From Ascoidea rubescens DSM 1968 (lineage: Eukaryota; Ascomycota; Saccharomycetes; Ascoideales; Ascoideaceae), in assembly GCF_001661345.1 (NCBI RefSeq), contig NW_017962919.1:620001-684000 (forward strand): DNA of 64,000 nucleotides. The letters run 5' to 3'. Made by a program: the position numbers and the translations under genes. This document shows, piece after piece, positions 10,151-25,951 of this stretch (position 1 is its first letter; each line of letters starts with the position of its first letter). The notes below the pieces were generated by a model. The model worked only from the letters and a program-made list of their open reading frames with translations, searched no databases and was not told the origin of the DNA.

Positions 10151-10215
10151 ATGTAAATGTAAATGTAAATGTAAATGTAAATGTAAATGTAAATGTAAAT
10201 GTAAATGTAAATGTA
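10151..10215 (+). repeat. TGTAAA hexamer tandem array
   Basis: Nearly eleven perfect copies of a 6-bp unit (ATGTAA phase) run over 65 bp, about 0.7 kb past the EFG1 stop. Each unit contains UGUAAAUG on the plus strand, close to but not identical with the UGUANAUA core bound by Pumilio (Puf) proteins. Confidence 0.85.
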
Positions 10216-11523
10216 TCCAAATCATAATCTGTGTAGTATATATCTGACAGAACAGGCTTCCCTATGTATTAGTATAGCCAATGCGAGCATCTTCAACGCT
10301 GTCTGGTTTCGCACCCACTGGAGCTTTGAACCATTTTTTTTTTCCTTCCTTTATTCGAAACATGCTGCTTCTGATGCCACAAATAAAAATTGGCAAATAG
10401 CTCCAGCATTGGAGAGAGAAGCAGATTCAGCTGGGCTTTTTTGAACAGGACGTGCGACGTTTGGCAACGATAATCTGGCTCCAGAAACTGACAATGTAAT
10501 TGGGGATTTCTCTCATTGCTTGTGTTATTTCGTGCAATTTTTTTCCATATATCAAAGGCTTCGATTGGGCAGTATTGTAAATTGCTCTAATACTGCAAAT
10601 ATAATCAACAGCTGCACCAGAAAATACAAGATTATTTGCCATCACACACACACACGTAAAATATATAAGTGGTGGTTGAATATGAGATAGTATAACTGAA
10701 ATGTGATTTTTACACCTTATTCCAGCTGAATTTTAAATTTTATTTCTTTATTTTAATATTCATTAAGCTGCCTTAATTATGTTTTAAAATCAATTACATA
10801 AACCCACCAGCAATCTTAAAAGCCAAATCAAAAGAAAAATTTTAATTCTAAACACTTGGATTGACATAAAATTTGTTACATCCATAGCAAGCACATAAAA
10901 TTTGTTTATTCTTGCAACAAACTACAGAGTTTCAAGAAAATTCATTTTGGTTTTGGCTTTGATCAATAATTGAAATATCAAACAGAAAAGAAACAAATCA
11001 AAGTAAAAAAAATAAAAATAAAAATAAAAGAGAAACAGAAAAAAGGCACAAGCAAAAAAAGTGAAGGTGAAAGTGAAAGCAAAATTAAAAGTAAAGGCGA
11101 AAATAAAATTAGTCCATGTAATAAGTAAGATGCGTTTTTTTGTTTTTTTTGGAGTATTTACGAGATTTTTCTAGTGGGATTTTGACTTCTTGTTTATCAA
11201 TCTTTTTTTTTATGAGTTGTTTTAAAAGAAAATTAAACGACATAAAGTATAATCACTAAATTGATTTTAGTAACGAATATTATTCCCAAAACCGATAGTA
11301 AAAGAATAGTTTGAAAAAATGAAGTTGGAAAGCAGTGGTTAGTGGGTTAAATTTTATAAAACAACTGGTATAAGTTTATCTGGGAGATGTTGAAAACAGA
11401 AATAACAAGCCAGATTAGTGCTCAAGAAGGTAGATTAGTACTTGGTATATGGAAAATCAATACTTGAGCAACACTCGAGATGATAAATTGAATTGAAGAA
11501 AATAAAGGCAAAGGCAGTAATAC

Positions 11524-11558
11524 AATTTAATTTAATTTAATTTAATTTAATTTGCACT
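11524..11558. repeat. AATTT pentamer tandem repeat
   Basis: Seven perfect copies of AATTT in intergenic DNA. A simple repeat. Confidence 0.8.
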
Positions 11559-13442
11559 AATCTATACTAGTTTGGCAAATATCTTGGTGTAGAATTTATG
11601 GTAAAGGTTTGGCAAAAGGGATGGATAAGATGGAAGGTACAATAGTGGATATACGTATCGATACACTTTTGCACTTTGATTGTCAGATAGCAGAGAAATT
11701 GATACATGAAGATATTCACCTTTAGTTTGATTCTGGTACACAACTGTTGCTTGAGCTGTTGACCTAAACATAAAGCATATTTGGGTAGAGGCAGAAATAG
11801 GCCCAAGCAAATTACAGTCGAGTAAGTCCAAGTAGATTTGACAAATTAATTTTCATTGTTTTATTGTTTTAATGGTGACATGGAATCTGTAGGAATTTGT
11901 ACAACTAGGAGGAATCTTCTTACAGGATTTGCTTCATATCTTGCTTTCCAGTAAGTTAAGCAGCTTTGAAGGTTTTTCAACGAGCTCAATGAGCTTTTAT
12001 TCTGGTAAGGCGACCAAAAGATCGCAGGACAATATTGCTTGGAAAGAACTTGATAATTGATATTGTAATACGAGTTTTCCTGATCATCAGATCTGTGATT
12101 GTGAGTATCAGCATTTGGGAATTAAGGAAAATAGAATTGGGCTGCTGATTCTCAATTACAGAAACATTCCTCCAAAGCCTGCTACAGTCTGTTTCTCTGA
12201 AGCTGCTAGACGAAAAGCACTTCCCCTACACTTTAGCTCTACATATTCTTACAATCTGGCGAAAATAATGTTTTGGCTCTTCAGTATCATCGTAACATTT
12301 AACATTGGAAATGGGAATCAGATTTTGGACTCCAGAGCTATCTGGAGACAGGAATTGGGATCCAAAGTAAAGTCTGGGATGATCTGAATGGGTTTGAATG
12401 GATCTGAACAAATCTGAACAACTCCCATGAAACTGCAAAACTATTATCTGGCCAAAAAACTATTAAGACTGAGTATGACTATGGTCTTTTATTTTGATTT
12501 TTTGGACGATGTTTGATTTTTTTTATTATTTTGCTCAAATTCAAACCTCAAAATCAAAAAGTTTAATTTGAAATTTCTTTTTGCAAAGTTTCAAAAATCC
12601 TAAAGAATTCTAAAAGATTCTGAAAAGTCTTAAAATTTTGTAAAACACTGCAAAAAATTCTCAATTTTGTTTCATTTATCTCTTTTTAGAAGTTGTTAGC
12701 AAAACAAATAGCTCTTTTTGATAATAATAATTATTTACTGCTGAATAACATAAATTCATCAAGAATTTAACGATAAAATGGCAAGTGAACAAAACAACAA
12801 AGCGATTTATTACAAACAACAGCGAAAAAGATACCAACAAAAGACCAAAACACAAATAGATTAAAAAACAAAAAACAGAAACAAAAAAACAAAATTTAAA
12901 TGTTTGTTTAAGGTTCAAACCCAAGTTCGGTTTTAGTTAATGATTTCATATCATATTTAGAATAATGGACTTATTTATTTTCGCTTTTCGAATTATCGTT
13001 TGCAATTGAATAAAAAAAAACTAAACCAAATAATATTTGCTTTTTTAGCACTCTCTTAGAAGACTCTTCGTACCATATTAGTGCTTGCTGGGTTGAGCGT
13101 GATTATCAGCAGGAAAATCACAAAGTATTTGGTTGTCCCGAAGTTTAAACTATGCCCGACTTGAAATGTTGCTTCGAAATTCAGATGATTAAAGCCCATT
13201 TAGCATTTATGATTCATGATCCAACACTCAAATCCCCAAACCACCCACGATTGCTTGCTGCGAGTGGGCGAGGCAGCGTTGCTCTGTTTTGCTGCTCCAT
13301 GAAAGACTGAGCGAGTTGTTCAGCAAATTGTTGCACAAATTCAAAGAATCAAAGAGGCTTCTTCAAGGACTTCTTTAAGACTCCTTCAGAGACAGCAAAG
13401 AGCAGCTTGTATTGTTTGTGTGTTTTCGAAATCTGGATTAAG

Positions 13443-13515
13443 GATCCACTGGTCTAGAGGTTACGACGTCTCGTTCACACCGAGAAGGTCCCGAGTTCGA
13501 ACCTCGGGTGGATCA
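13443..13515 (+). tRNA. tRNA-Val (anticodon CAC)
   Basis: The 73-nt sequence folds into a complete cloverleaf. The acceptor stem GATCCAC/GTGGATC has 7 of 7 pairs. The D-stem is GTC/GAC. The anticodon stem TCTCG/CGAGA has 5 of 5 pairs with loop TTCACAC, anticodon CAC at 13476-13478. The T-stem CCGAG/CTCGG encloses TTCGAAC, and the discriminator base is A. No intron is present. The D-arm start TGGTCTAG resembles other yeast valine tRNAs. It decodes GUG valine codons. The CCA end is not encoded, as expected in eukaryotes. Confidence 0.95.
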
Positions 13516-13518
13516 TTG

Positions 13519-13531
13519 TTTTTGCCTTTTT
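13519..13531 (+). terminator. Pol III T-run terminator of tRNA-Val
   Basis: Two T5 runs (13519-13523 and 13527-13531) lie 4-16 nt after the mature tRNA end, the usual RNA polymerase III stop signal. Confidence 0.8.
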
Positions 13532-13604
13532 GTCGCATTTCTCCAGATCCAGAAAATGGAGCACAATCACCACCACTGTCTCTTCGTTTCGTCAATTCGT
13601 GATA

Positions 13605-13647
13605 TTAATTATATACAGAACCGCTTTAGAGCGCTCAATATAATTAA
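13605..13647. repeat. Inverted repeat with nested inner stem
   Basis: Perfect 10-bp arms TTAATTATAT (13605-13614) and ATATAATTAA (13638-13647) flank a GC-richer loop that itself contains CGCT/AGCG arms. It lies 90 bp past the tRNA on the MDS3 3' side. It could act as a 3'-end structure for MDS3 (minus strand) or be a chance palindrome. Confidence 0.5.
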
Positions 13648-13895
13648 ACAAAGAAGTAAATAGAAGAAGTGAATTTAATCCATTCAGATACCTGGAATCA
13701 AAATTAAATAAATAACAACACAAAAACGCAAATACACAAAAACACAAATCAAAATAAATAAAAACAAAAAAACAACTAAAGGATCAAAAAAAATTAGCGT
13801 AGCAAAATATATTGTAAAAAAGATTAAACTGTTTTTCCTTCAAGAGTTAACATTAAAAAAAATAAAAAAAATAAAAATACCATTCAAAATTGTAT

Positions 13896-19667
<5,772 letters not shown>

Positions 19668-20439
19668 TATAGAGAGATATAGATATAGCTGGTTGAGCGA
19701 AACGAGTTTGGTTCTTTTTTTTTGTTTTAAATTTTCAGTTTGTTTTAAGGGGAAAAAAAGTTTTGGTTTCTTTGGTTAAATAGAGATTGAGAATAAGAAA
19801 AGGATGTTAATTTTCAGATATAAAAAATAGGTTGGGTTTTTGTTTTTTCTGTTATTATTAATTTGAAACCAGCTGATTATTCATTATTGAGTTGAAATTT
19901 GGAATTGAATGGGAAAGCTGTCAATAATGTGTGGAAAGTGAAGGGGATAATTAGGGATTAATTAAAGTGCAATTAATTAATTACCAGTAGTTTGAGTAAA
20001 AGTGGTATGAATTGTGGGAAACAAAAAAATGAGAGAAAAAAAAAGAGATTTTGGACAATGATTGATTGTTCTTTTAATATAAGTAATTGCAATTTAAAAA
20101 TAAAGTAAAATTAGAAAAATCAGGAAGGAATTCACAAAACTTTTTTTTCCTTTAGAAAAAACACAACAAACTCAAATACAGAAGGAAAGAAAGGAAAGAA
20201 AGGAAAAAACAAACAACAATTTGACTAAACCAAGATCAAATGGAAAAAAAAAGGTTGCTCCTTAAATAATATAAATTGAATAAGGCAGCTTCTATTCTGG
20301 TTTAAGCTCGTTTTTATAAAAATTCTGGTGAATAAACTTTTCTAGAATTATAGAACAAAAAAAGTATTGAGACAATAGTTGGAAAGAGAGCAAATTGCTA
20401 AGAAAATAAGAAACGAGCAAATGGAGTGAACAGAACCTT

Positions 20440-20900
20440 GAACCTTGAACTTTGAACTTGAAACTGAGCTTGAAATGGAATCTGAAATGAAACTTGGAGC
20501 TGAAATGGCAACTGTGAGCTGATCACTGGGCCAGGCAGCAAGCGACCCAGCAGCAGAGACAGCAGAGGCAGCAGAAGTAGCAGAAACACCATCGCCCAAG
20601 CAAAAAAACAGAATTTTGACAGAGGCAAGCTCCTGTCTTCCACACAGCTGGCGTGTTTCTGTCTGCACAACAATGCATCCAAACGTGTGTGTGCATGGAT
20701 CACAGCGCATGGCCGCATTGTTGGTTTGGTGCTGCGTCTGGGCACGTGTGTGTTTGCGCAAGCGGGTCGTGTGGGCGGATCCTGATGTCTTATTTGCTCG
20801 GGACACACCTGTTTTCTCTGCGGGAGGTGGAGCATGTTTGGTGGAGCAGAATGAGGAGGAAGCCAGGCTTTTTGGCCTGCTGATGGCGCTGGAGAATTGA
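20440..20900. promoter_or_regulatory. GC-rich island 3, MDS3/YIP4 divergent space
   Basis: A GC-rich block with CAG/CTG-rich stretches, GTGTGTTTGCGC at 20748-20759 (shared with island 2) and GGCGGA at 20774-20779. Open frames on both strands up to about 200 codons overlap each other and carry no recognised domain. Promoter association is inferred from its place about 0.8 kb upstream of the MDS3 start. Confidence 0.4.
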
Positions 20901-21600
20901 ATTCCAATTGTAAATAATATTATGTTGGATGCAACTGCAACCTCTTCTTGCGGCAAGACCACACTGCTGAAATGTTAAATGATGAGAATGCGAAATCATC
21001 TCATCAAAAGCAACAAATCTTATGATAAACACCATTGCTTTGAGAATTATTATTAATTATAATTATTAGTCAATCCATTTGGCAATGCAACAATCCATCG
21101 CCAGCAATCAAATACTGCTTCACTGAATGCCTTTCGGGTCAATTTGGTCTCAATTCGAACATGCCACTGACTATGCCCTTTCCAGTCCTCATTTTGAACT
21201 ATTTGAGAATTACCACTACAATACATTTGTTTTATTTCATGTTTTTGTGTATTGCTTTACTTGTTGTTGAAATTATTATTTAATTTACTATCACAGATGA
21301 GATTTTGGTAATAGAAAAAAACAATTTGGGACTGAGAGACACTCGCTAATGGCCATTTATTGCAAAACTGTCCCAAATAATAATTCACAATTATTTAACT
21401 CTCCCCTTAATAATTTGGGATTATTCGAGCTGTCTGTTTTGGGGAATTCTTTTTGACCAGACCCTATTCGCTTTCTTCTTTTTGAAATTAGAACTTTTTT
21501 TTTCTTTTCTTTCATATAAAATGTGTTATCAAAACCAGATTGTTTACTATATTGGGTAAATAGTTACATAGCAACTCTAATAATTCTGGTTTTTATTCTT

Positions 21601-21632
21601 ATTTTTATTTTTATTTTTATTTTTATTTTTAT
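21601..21632. repeat. ATTTTT tandem repeat
   Basis: Five or more copies of ATTTTT; simple AT repeat with no gene around it. Confidence 0.7.
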
Positions 21633-21998
21633 TCTTAATCAGTTTTAGTTCCAGCTACTTTGACTTACATTTAGCAAGTTTTATTTGGGCATGCAGAATG
21701 TAATCTACACACTATTTTTTATTCCACAGCCAACAACTATTTTTTTCCAATGCTTCAGAAATCCATTAAAAAAGAAATCTTATCTATCATAAAGTTGTTA
21801 AAGGGGGATTAATCGAAATTTTAATATCTATTGCCTCTGATAAGAAATCATGAAATTGAATCATGAAATTGGGAAATCAAGTTTGAGACCAACAATACGG
21901 GTCGTGCTTTTGTATTTCTTTTTACTCTGCATTCATTTTTTAACAGATATTAGGCTATTGTAAATGAAGAGTATAATAATCATAGATACAAAGACGAA

Positions 21999-22460
21999 AT
22001 GGCTCCTCAAGTGAAGAAAACTACAAAAGTGGGCAAGACTTTTTGCAAGAGTCCTACAGTAAGCGAAGAACGGCTCAACGAAGTACCACTGAAAAAAATT
22101 GGGTCCAAACGCCACCATCAAAGAAAAAACCAAAACCCTCCTACACGAACACCCTTCAGAAGCTAAAACAATAAATATAATCGACAACAATGCTGGTACA
22201 ATCGAAATAACCCAAAATAAAAATATTCCCTCCCCCCCCCAATCGAATCTGAAATCAATGACAACATTCGAGAAAGAGCAATAGTCTGGGCAAAATTCTT
22301 ATTCTTAGAGGAAACAGTTAAATCACTAGTTAAATCTAAAGATTTAGAAATCTCAGAACTAAAATCAATAATCCAAACCCAGGTAAAGGAAATGGAAAAA
22401 CTCAAAGAAAGAATAGCCTTAGTTGAAATTGAACAAGAAAACTCAATCGAATCAACATGA
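21999..22460 (+). pseudogene. Broken coding-like remnant, family unknown
   Basis: This stretch has the composition of translated sequence (A-rich, few stops per frame, basic then acidic/coiled-coil character), but no single frame spans it. It appears broken at more than one place. The first part starts MAPQVKKTTKVGK. The last part is a heptad-rich, Lys/Glu-rich segment containing IRERAIVWAKFLFLEET and ending in TGA at 22460. It could be the fossil of a retroelement structural protein or of a host gene; I recognise no family. It lies in the YIP4 promoter side of the gap. Confidence 0.3.
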
Positions 22461-22634
22461 AGGGTATATCAAAGTATATTCAAAAGTAAATAGATTATAT
22501 AACCACCTGACCGCGTATTTCCGATCGCACCTTGAAATAAATGCGGGCAAATAAACGGAGAAAAAAAACCAAAGTACATTTGTAATTTAATCAATTCAAT
22601 TAATTCATTCAGTTAATTTATTCATTCATTCAAA

Positions 22635-23669
22635 ATGGTCAGGAAATGGCAGCCTCCTCATGTCTCCCCTGAGGCTGTTAGCGATTTTATAATAGAAGGT
22701 GATTCTGATTCTGATTCTGATATCAATATAACCGATGATTTAAATTTGAATAACCATAATAATAATAATAATAATAATAATACTCAAAATAATAAAAACT
22801 ATATCAATTCTACAAACACCAATGCATCTACAAGTGCAACTGCAAATGCAAATAACAATCACAGCTTTCAGAATAACCAAATTTATGAAAGACAATACAC
22901 AGGCGAAAACACCTTGGATGAACCAGTTCTACAAACCTTGTCAAGAGATCTTAAAAAAATAGGCTATAGATTAATCAGCGTCATCTGGCCAAATTCTCTA
23001 AGAACTTATGTGAAAAGCCAGCAAAACAATCTATTGACTTATGCTAGAAACGCAGGCTTGGATATCGACAACATGAATTTAAATTTAAACATAAACATGA
23101 ATATCCCCAATATTCGCTTCTCATCTTTTGCAAACCCTTCTGCAAATAACAATGATAACACCACCAACGATAACAGAATCGAACAAGACATTGAAACTTC
23201 TGCGCTTGATTCATTGAATATAAATCCATTGGACTGGGACTTGTGGGGCCCATTGATCTTTATCTTGTTTTATTCGATACTAATAACGATCAAATCTTCT
23301 TCATCTGCTTTATCGAATTCTAACGATTCAACAACAAGGATTTTCTCATCGTCGTTTAGTATAATCTGGATAGCTTTTTTCTTAATCTCCATCAACATAC
23401 AACTATTGGGTGGGAAAATCTCCTTATTCCTAGCATTGTCATCAATTGGGTACTGTCTCTTTCCTTTGGATATTCTAGCGCTAGTTTCAATCTTCGTCAA
23501 ATGGTACATTGTCAAATTCATCTTATGCATTGTCTTCACCTCCTGGAGTATATATAGTTGCAGTGTTGCTTTAAGCTGCTCAGGCATCTTGCCCAACAGA
23601 AGCTTTTTAGCGATCTACCCAGTGTGCTTGTGCTACATTGCATTGGGTTGGATGTGTGTTGTTAGTTGA
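22635..23669 (+). CDS. YIP4: Yip4 (YIPF6-type) Golgi membrane protein
   Basis: A protein of 344 residues. A disordered Asn/Ser-rich N-terminus (to about residue 85) leads to the family motif TLDEPVLQTLSRDLKKIG, then VIWP. After a second low-complexity insert comes PLDWDLWGPLIFILFYS, the Yip1-domain entry. Five hydrophobic segments follow at residues about 205-222, 240-258, 266-290, 293-315 and 324-343, ending near the C-terminus as in the family. Yip proteins interact with Ypt/Rab GTPases and act in ER-Golgi traffic. S. cerevisiae Yip4 is about 235 residues; the extra length here is all in the Asn-rich N-terminal half. Start chosen at MVRKW, the first ATG after an AT-rich leader. Confidence 0.85.
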   Translation: MVRKWQPPHVSPEAVSDFIIEGDSDSDSDINITDDLNLNNHNNNNNNNNTQNNKNYINSTNTNASTSATANANNNHSFQNNQIYERQYTGENTLDEPVLQTLSRDLKKIGYRLISVIWPNSLRTYVKSQQNNLLTYARNAGLDIDNMNLNLNINMNIPNIRFSSFANPSANNNDNTTNDNRIEQDIETSALDSLNINPLDWDLWGPLIFILFYSILITIKSSSSALSNSNDSTTRIFSSSFSIIWIAFFLISINIQLLGGKISLFLALSSIGYCLFPLDILALVSIFVKWYIVKFILCIVFTSWSIYSCSVALSCSGILPNRSFLAIYPVCLCYIALGWMCVVS

Positions 23670-25951
23670 TCTAAAACCTAATACATATACAACTCCCTAC
23701 AGCAAAAAACGCAAACGCAGAATCCACAGCAGCTCGAGAATCACAAGCCCGTAATCAAACTGTCAGTAGGAAGGCAACATGTTTGTACCTCATATCAATT
23801 TGCATTGCTCAGAGATTGTTCACGCTATGTTAGTCATCATGTCTGATTACAAGAGGCTTCCGAGGAAGCTCGAACGAGGAACCTCGTCTCCCGAGGGCGC
23901 CATGGTTAGTGTGAAAGTTGAAGGTGATAGCCAACTGCGCCAAGTTGGCCAAAGCCCACTCTTTCAACGTTTCCAAACCTTAAGTACTTGGCCACCCAGC
24001 TACCTCTCCTGTTTCTGTTGTTTCTGCTGTTTCTGCTGCCTGAGCCGAAAAAAGACCCAAAGATACACTCACAATAAAGACAGCTCCTGTTATCACAGCT
24101 CCTTTTCAAATTGCAAAACAACCCAAAAACTAACTAACTCCTCCATCATCCAGCTATTCAAATGAAGCACACATTTTTTACTTCTTTTGAAGTTCTTTCA
24201 AGACTAATTACACACCATTTTCTTGTATATTATCACTTTGCATTACTGCTAATAGTTTATATTTTCAAACGGCTTAAATCTCATCAAATTATTGTCTGTT
24301 GTTTGAACTATGAATTATCTGCAAAAAACTTTTCATTAAGACCTCATTAGACTTCATTAGACTTTATCAAGACTTTTCATTAAAACTTTTTATCAAAACT
24401 CTTAATTGCAACCATTAATTAAAGCTTTTTCTGAAACATAAGAGCTGTTGATTTAGGCTATTAATTTGATTTTTCATCATGAAATCATTTAAATACCCTT
24501 TTTTTCTGACATATACTTTTAATTTGTTTAGATCTCTCAAACTTACCACTAAATTAACCCATTTCTTTCATTTATCCTATTGTATCCTATTAAATCGTAT
24601 TTGCAAAAACTCAAACAAAAAACTCATTCACTCAACAACCTTCAACATAAAGCAACTCCTATTCATGTAGCAGTTGATTCAAGTCCAGACTTTTAGTTGA
24701 TAACTGAAACTTGTAAGTACTTACTTTAAGTTGAAGAAATTATTAAAACTTGCAGATTAGCTAAAAGTTGGTTCAAGTGAATCTCGACTTTCAATTGAAT
24801 TTAATTTGATAATAGCAGATCACAATTGGTTTTTCCCTCATAATCATCTGTAAAATTGGTAATCAACAGCACTAAGCTTCCTAAACACTCGGTTTACCCA
24901 ATTTATTCAGCTATCATGTTATGAACCAAAATTACTTAATTTTTTTTCTTATAACCTGTGGTTTTCACAAAACAAACCAAACGAAAAATTTTATTAATCG
25001 ATTATCTTCTCGTTTCTTATTTTGTTCTGAAGTTTAATTCCACATATTTGCTTCGTATTGTCTGATTTATCATTTATCATTCAAGATGTGTTAATTATTA
25101 TTATTTTTTTGTTACTGCTACCTGTTTATCTCAATCTATATTTAAATTCCAAATCTAATCTTCAATTAAACAACCCTTAATATTTCTCATCAATTCTTTG
25201 TTTTTGTTATTATTTCTAAACAGCTGCCTTCTTTTTTCCCCAATTAAAAAAGAACTCCTTCCTGATCTCTCTCCATACCAAATGTCCATTGCCTGAAAAC
25301 TACCTCGTAACTTATTTTATACACCACTTAGTATATACTCGATTCATTCGGCATATTAAGAATCTATTCTCCATTTTCTATATTCTGTATCTGATCTTCT
25401 TTCTTTTTGTCACCACTTTCGCTTTAAAGAAACACAAAAAAAATTCAGCATGATTCATTTGAGAAAACCAGCCTTTAATCGGCCACTTTAACTACTGTCA
25501 TAACCAACTACATTCCAAAACAAATAAATCATTAACTCGATATTTGTAAATTCAAATTATTCACAAGCAAAAACCATTAAAAAAAACATTAAAAACAACA
25601 TTAAAAAAAAACATTAAATACGGAACCAATCTAATAAAAAAAAAATTCTTAAAACACTTCATTTTGAATCTGAAATCATATAAAAAAAAACCAAAAAAAA
25701 AAAAAGACAAAAAAAAATTAATATTGTAAAAGTGGCTTTACAACCTATAACTAGTAAAGGAAAGAAGAAGTGACAAAATAAAAGAAATAAACATTATAAA
25801 AAAGTAATAGATAATATCACTTGCTAGATAATACAATTTGAGAAATAGCTTTCTTCCAAAAAGGGTAAAAAGACACAAAATGAAGAAGTAAAAAAATATA
25901 TAAAAAGAAACCGAAAATAATTATTAAATAATATTAAATTACAAAAATTTA
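23670..25951. other. Convergent space between YIP4 and the C2H2 gene
   Basis: About 2.3 kb. The YIP4-proximal part (23690-24130) is GC-richer and holds three hairpins (23856-23949). The rest is AT-rich with degenerate CATTAGACTT-like words at about 24340-24370 and A-runs near 25560-25730. A 128-codon open frame at 23779-24165 overlaps the hairpins, has a run of Cys/Phe from a pyrimidine repeat and no known domain. I do not support it as a gene. Confidence 0.5.
23856..23949 (+). ncRNA. Candidate structured RNA element: three successive hairpins
   Basis: Three stems lie within 94 nt: GCTTC-CGAG-GAAGC (23856-23869), ACGAG-GAAC-CTCGT (23874-23887) and GCCAACT-gcgcca-AGTTGGC (23930-23949). The block is GC-rich in an AT-rich convergent gap, about 190 nt past the YIP4 stop. 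It may be a small RNA or a 3'-UTR structure of YIP4. No known RNA family was recognised. Confidence 0.25.

Larger units (their letters stand above)
9449..13442. other. Gene-free space between EFG1 and tRNA-Val/MDS3
   Basis: About 4 kb of mostly AT-rich DNA in a convergent arrangement. It holds the EFG1 3' region, a TGTAAA hexamer array at 10151-10215, an AATTT array at 11524-11558 and moderately GC-richer patches near 10250-10480, 11900-12130 and 13060-13330. Small open frames show no protein family signature. I see no supported gene. Confidence 0.6.
13516..13895. other. Space between tRNA-Val and the MDS3 stop
   Basis: 380 bp containing the tRNA terminator, the 13605-13647 inverted repeat and then A-rich DNA that is probably the MDS3 3' UTR. 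No gene seen. Confidence 0.6.
19668..22634. other. Divergent space between MDS3 and YIP4
   Basis: About 3 kb containing GC-rich island 3 (20440-20900), an ATTTTT array (21601-21632), three TTTGGGA/TCCCAAA words at 21325-21425 and the broken coding-like remnant 21999-22460. The first 200 bp past the MDS3 start are T/G-rich and probably its core promoter. I see no intact gene. Confidence 0.55.

Noticed and set aside
13060-13330. Possible C/D snoRNA near the tRNA from an AGATGATTAAAG word
   Set aside because: No paired C'/D' boxes or terminal stem could be found.
20348-20962. 204-codon minus-strand frame over island 3 and its overlapping partners
   Set aside because: Several frames on both strands are open at once through the same GC-rich block, the mark of composition and not of a gene.
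21320-21430. TTTGGGAC/GTCCCAAA words and a short purine tract suggesting a solo LTR
   Set aside because: No TG...CA ends, no target duplication and no primer-binding site could be seen, so I do not call an element.
23779-24165. 128-codon open frame downstream of YIP4
   Set aside because: Contains a Cys/Phe run from a pyrimidine repeat and overlaps the hairpin cluster; no domain recognised.
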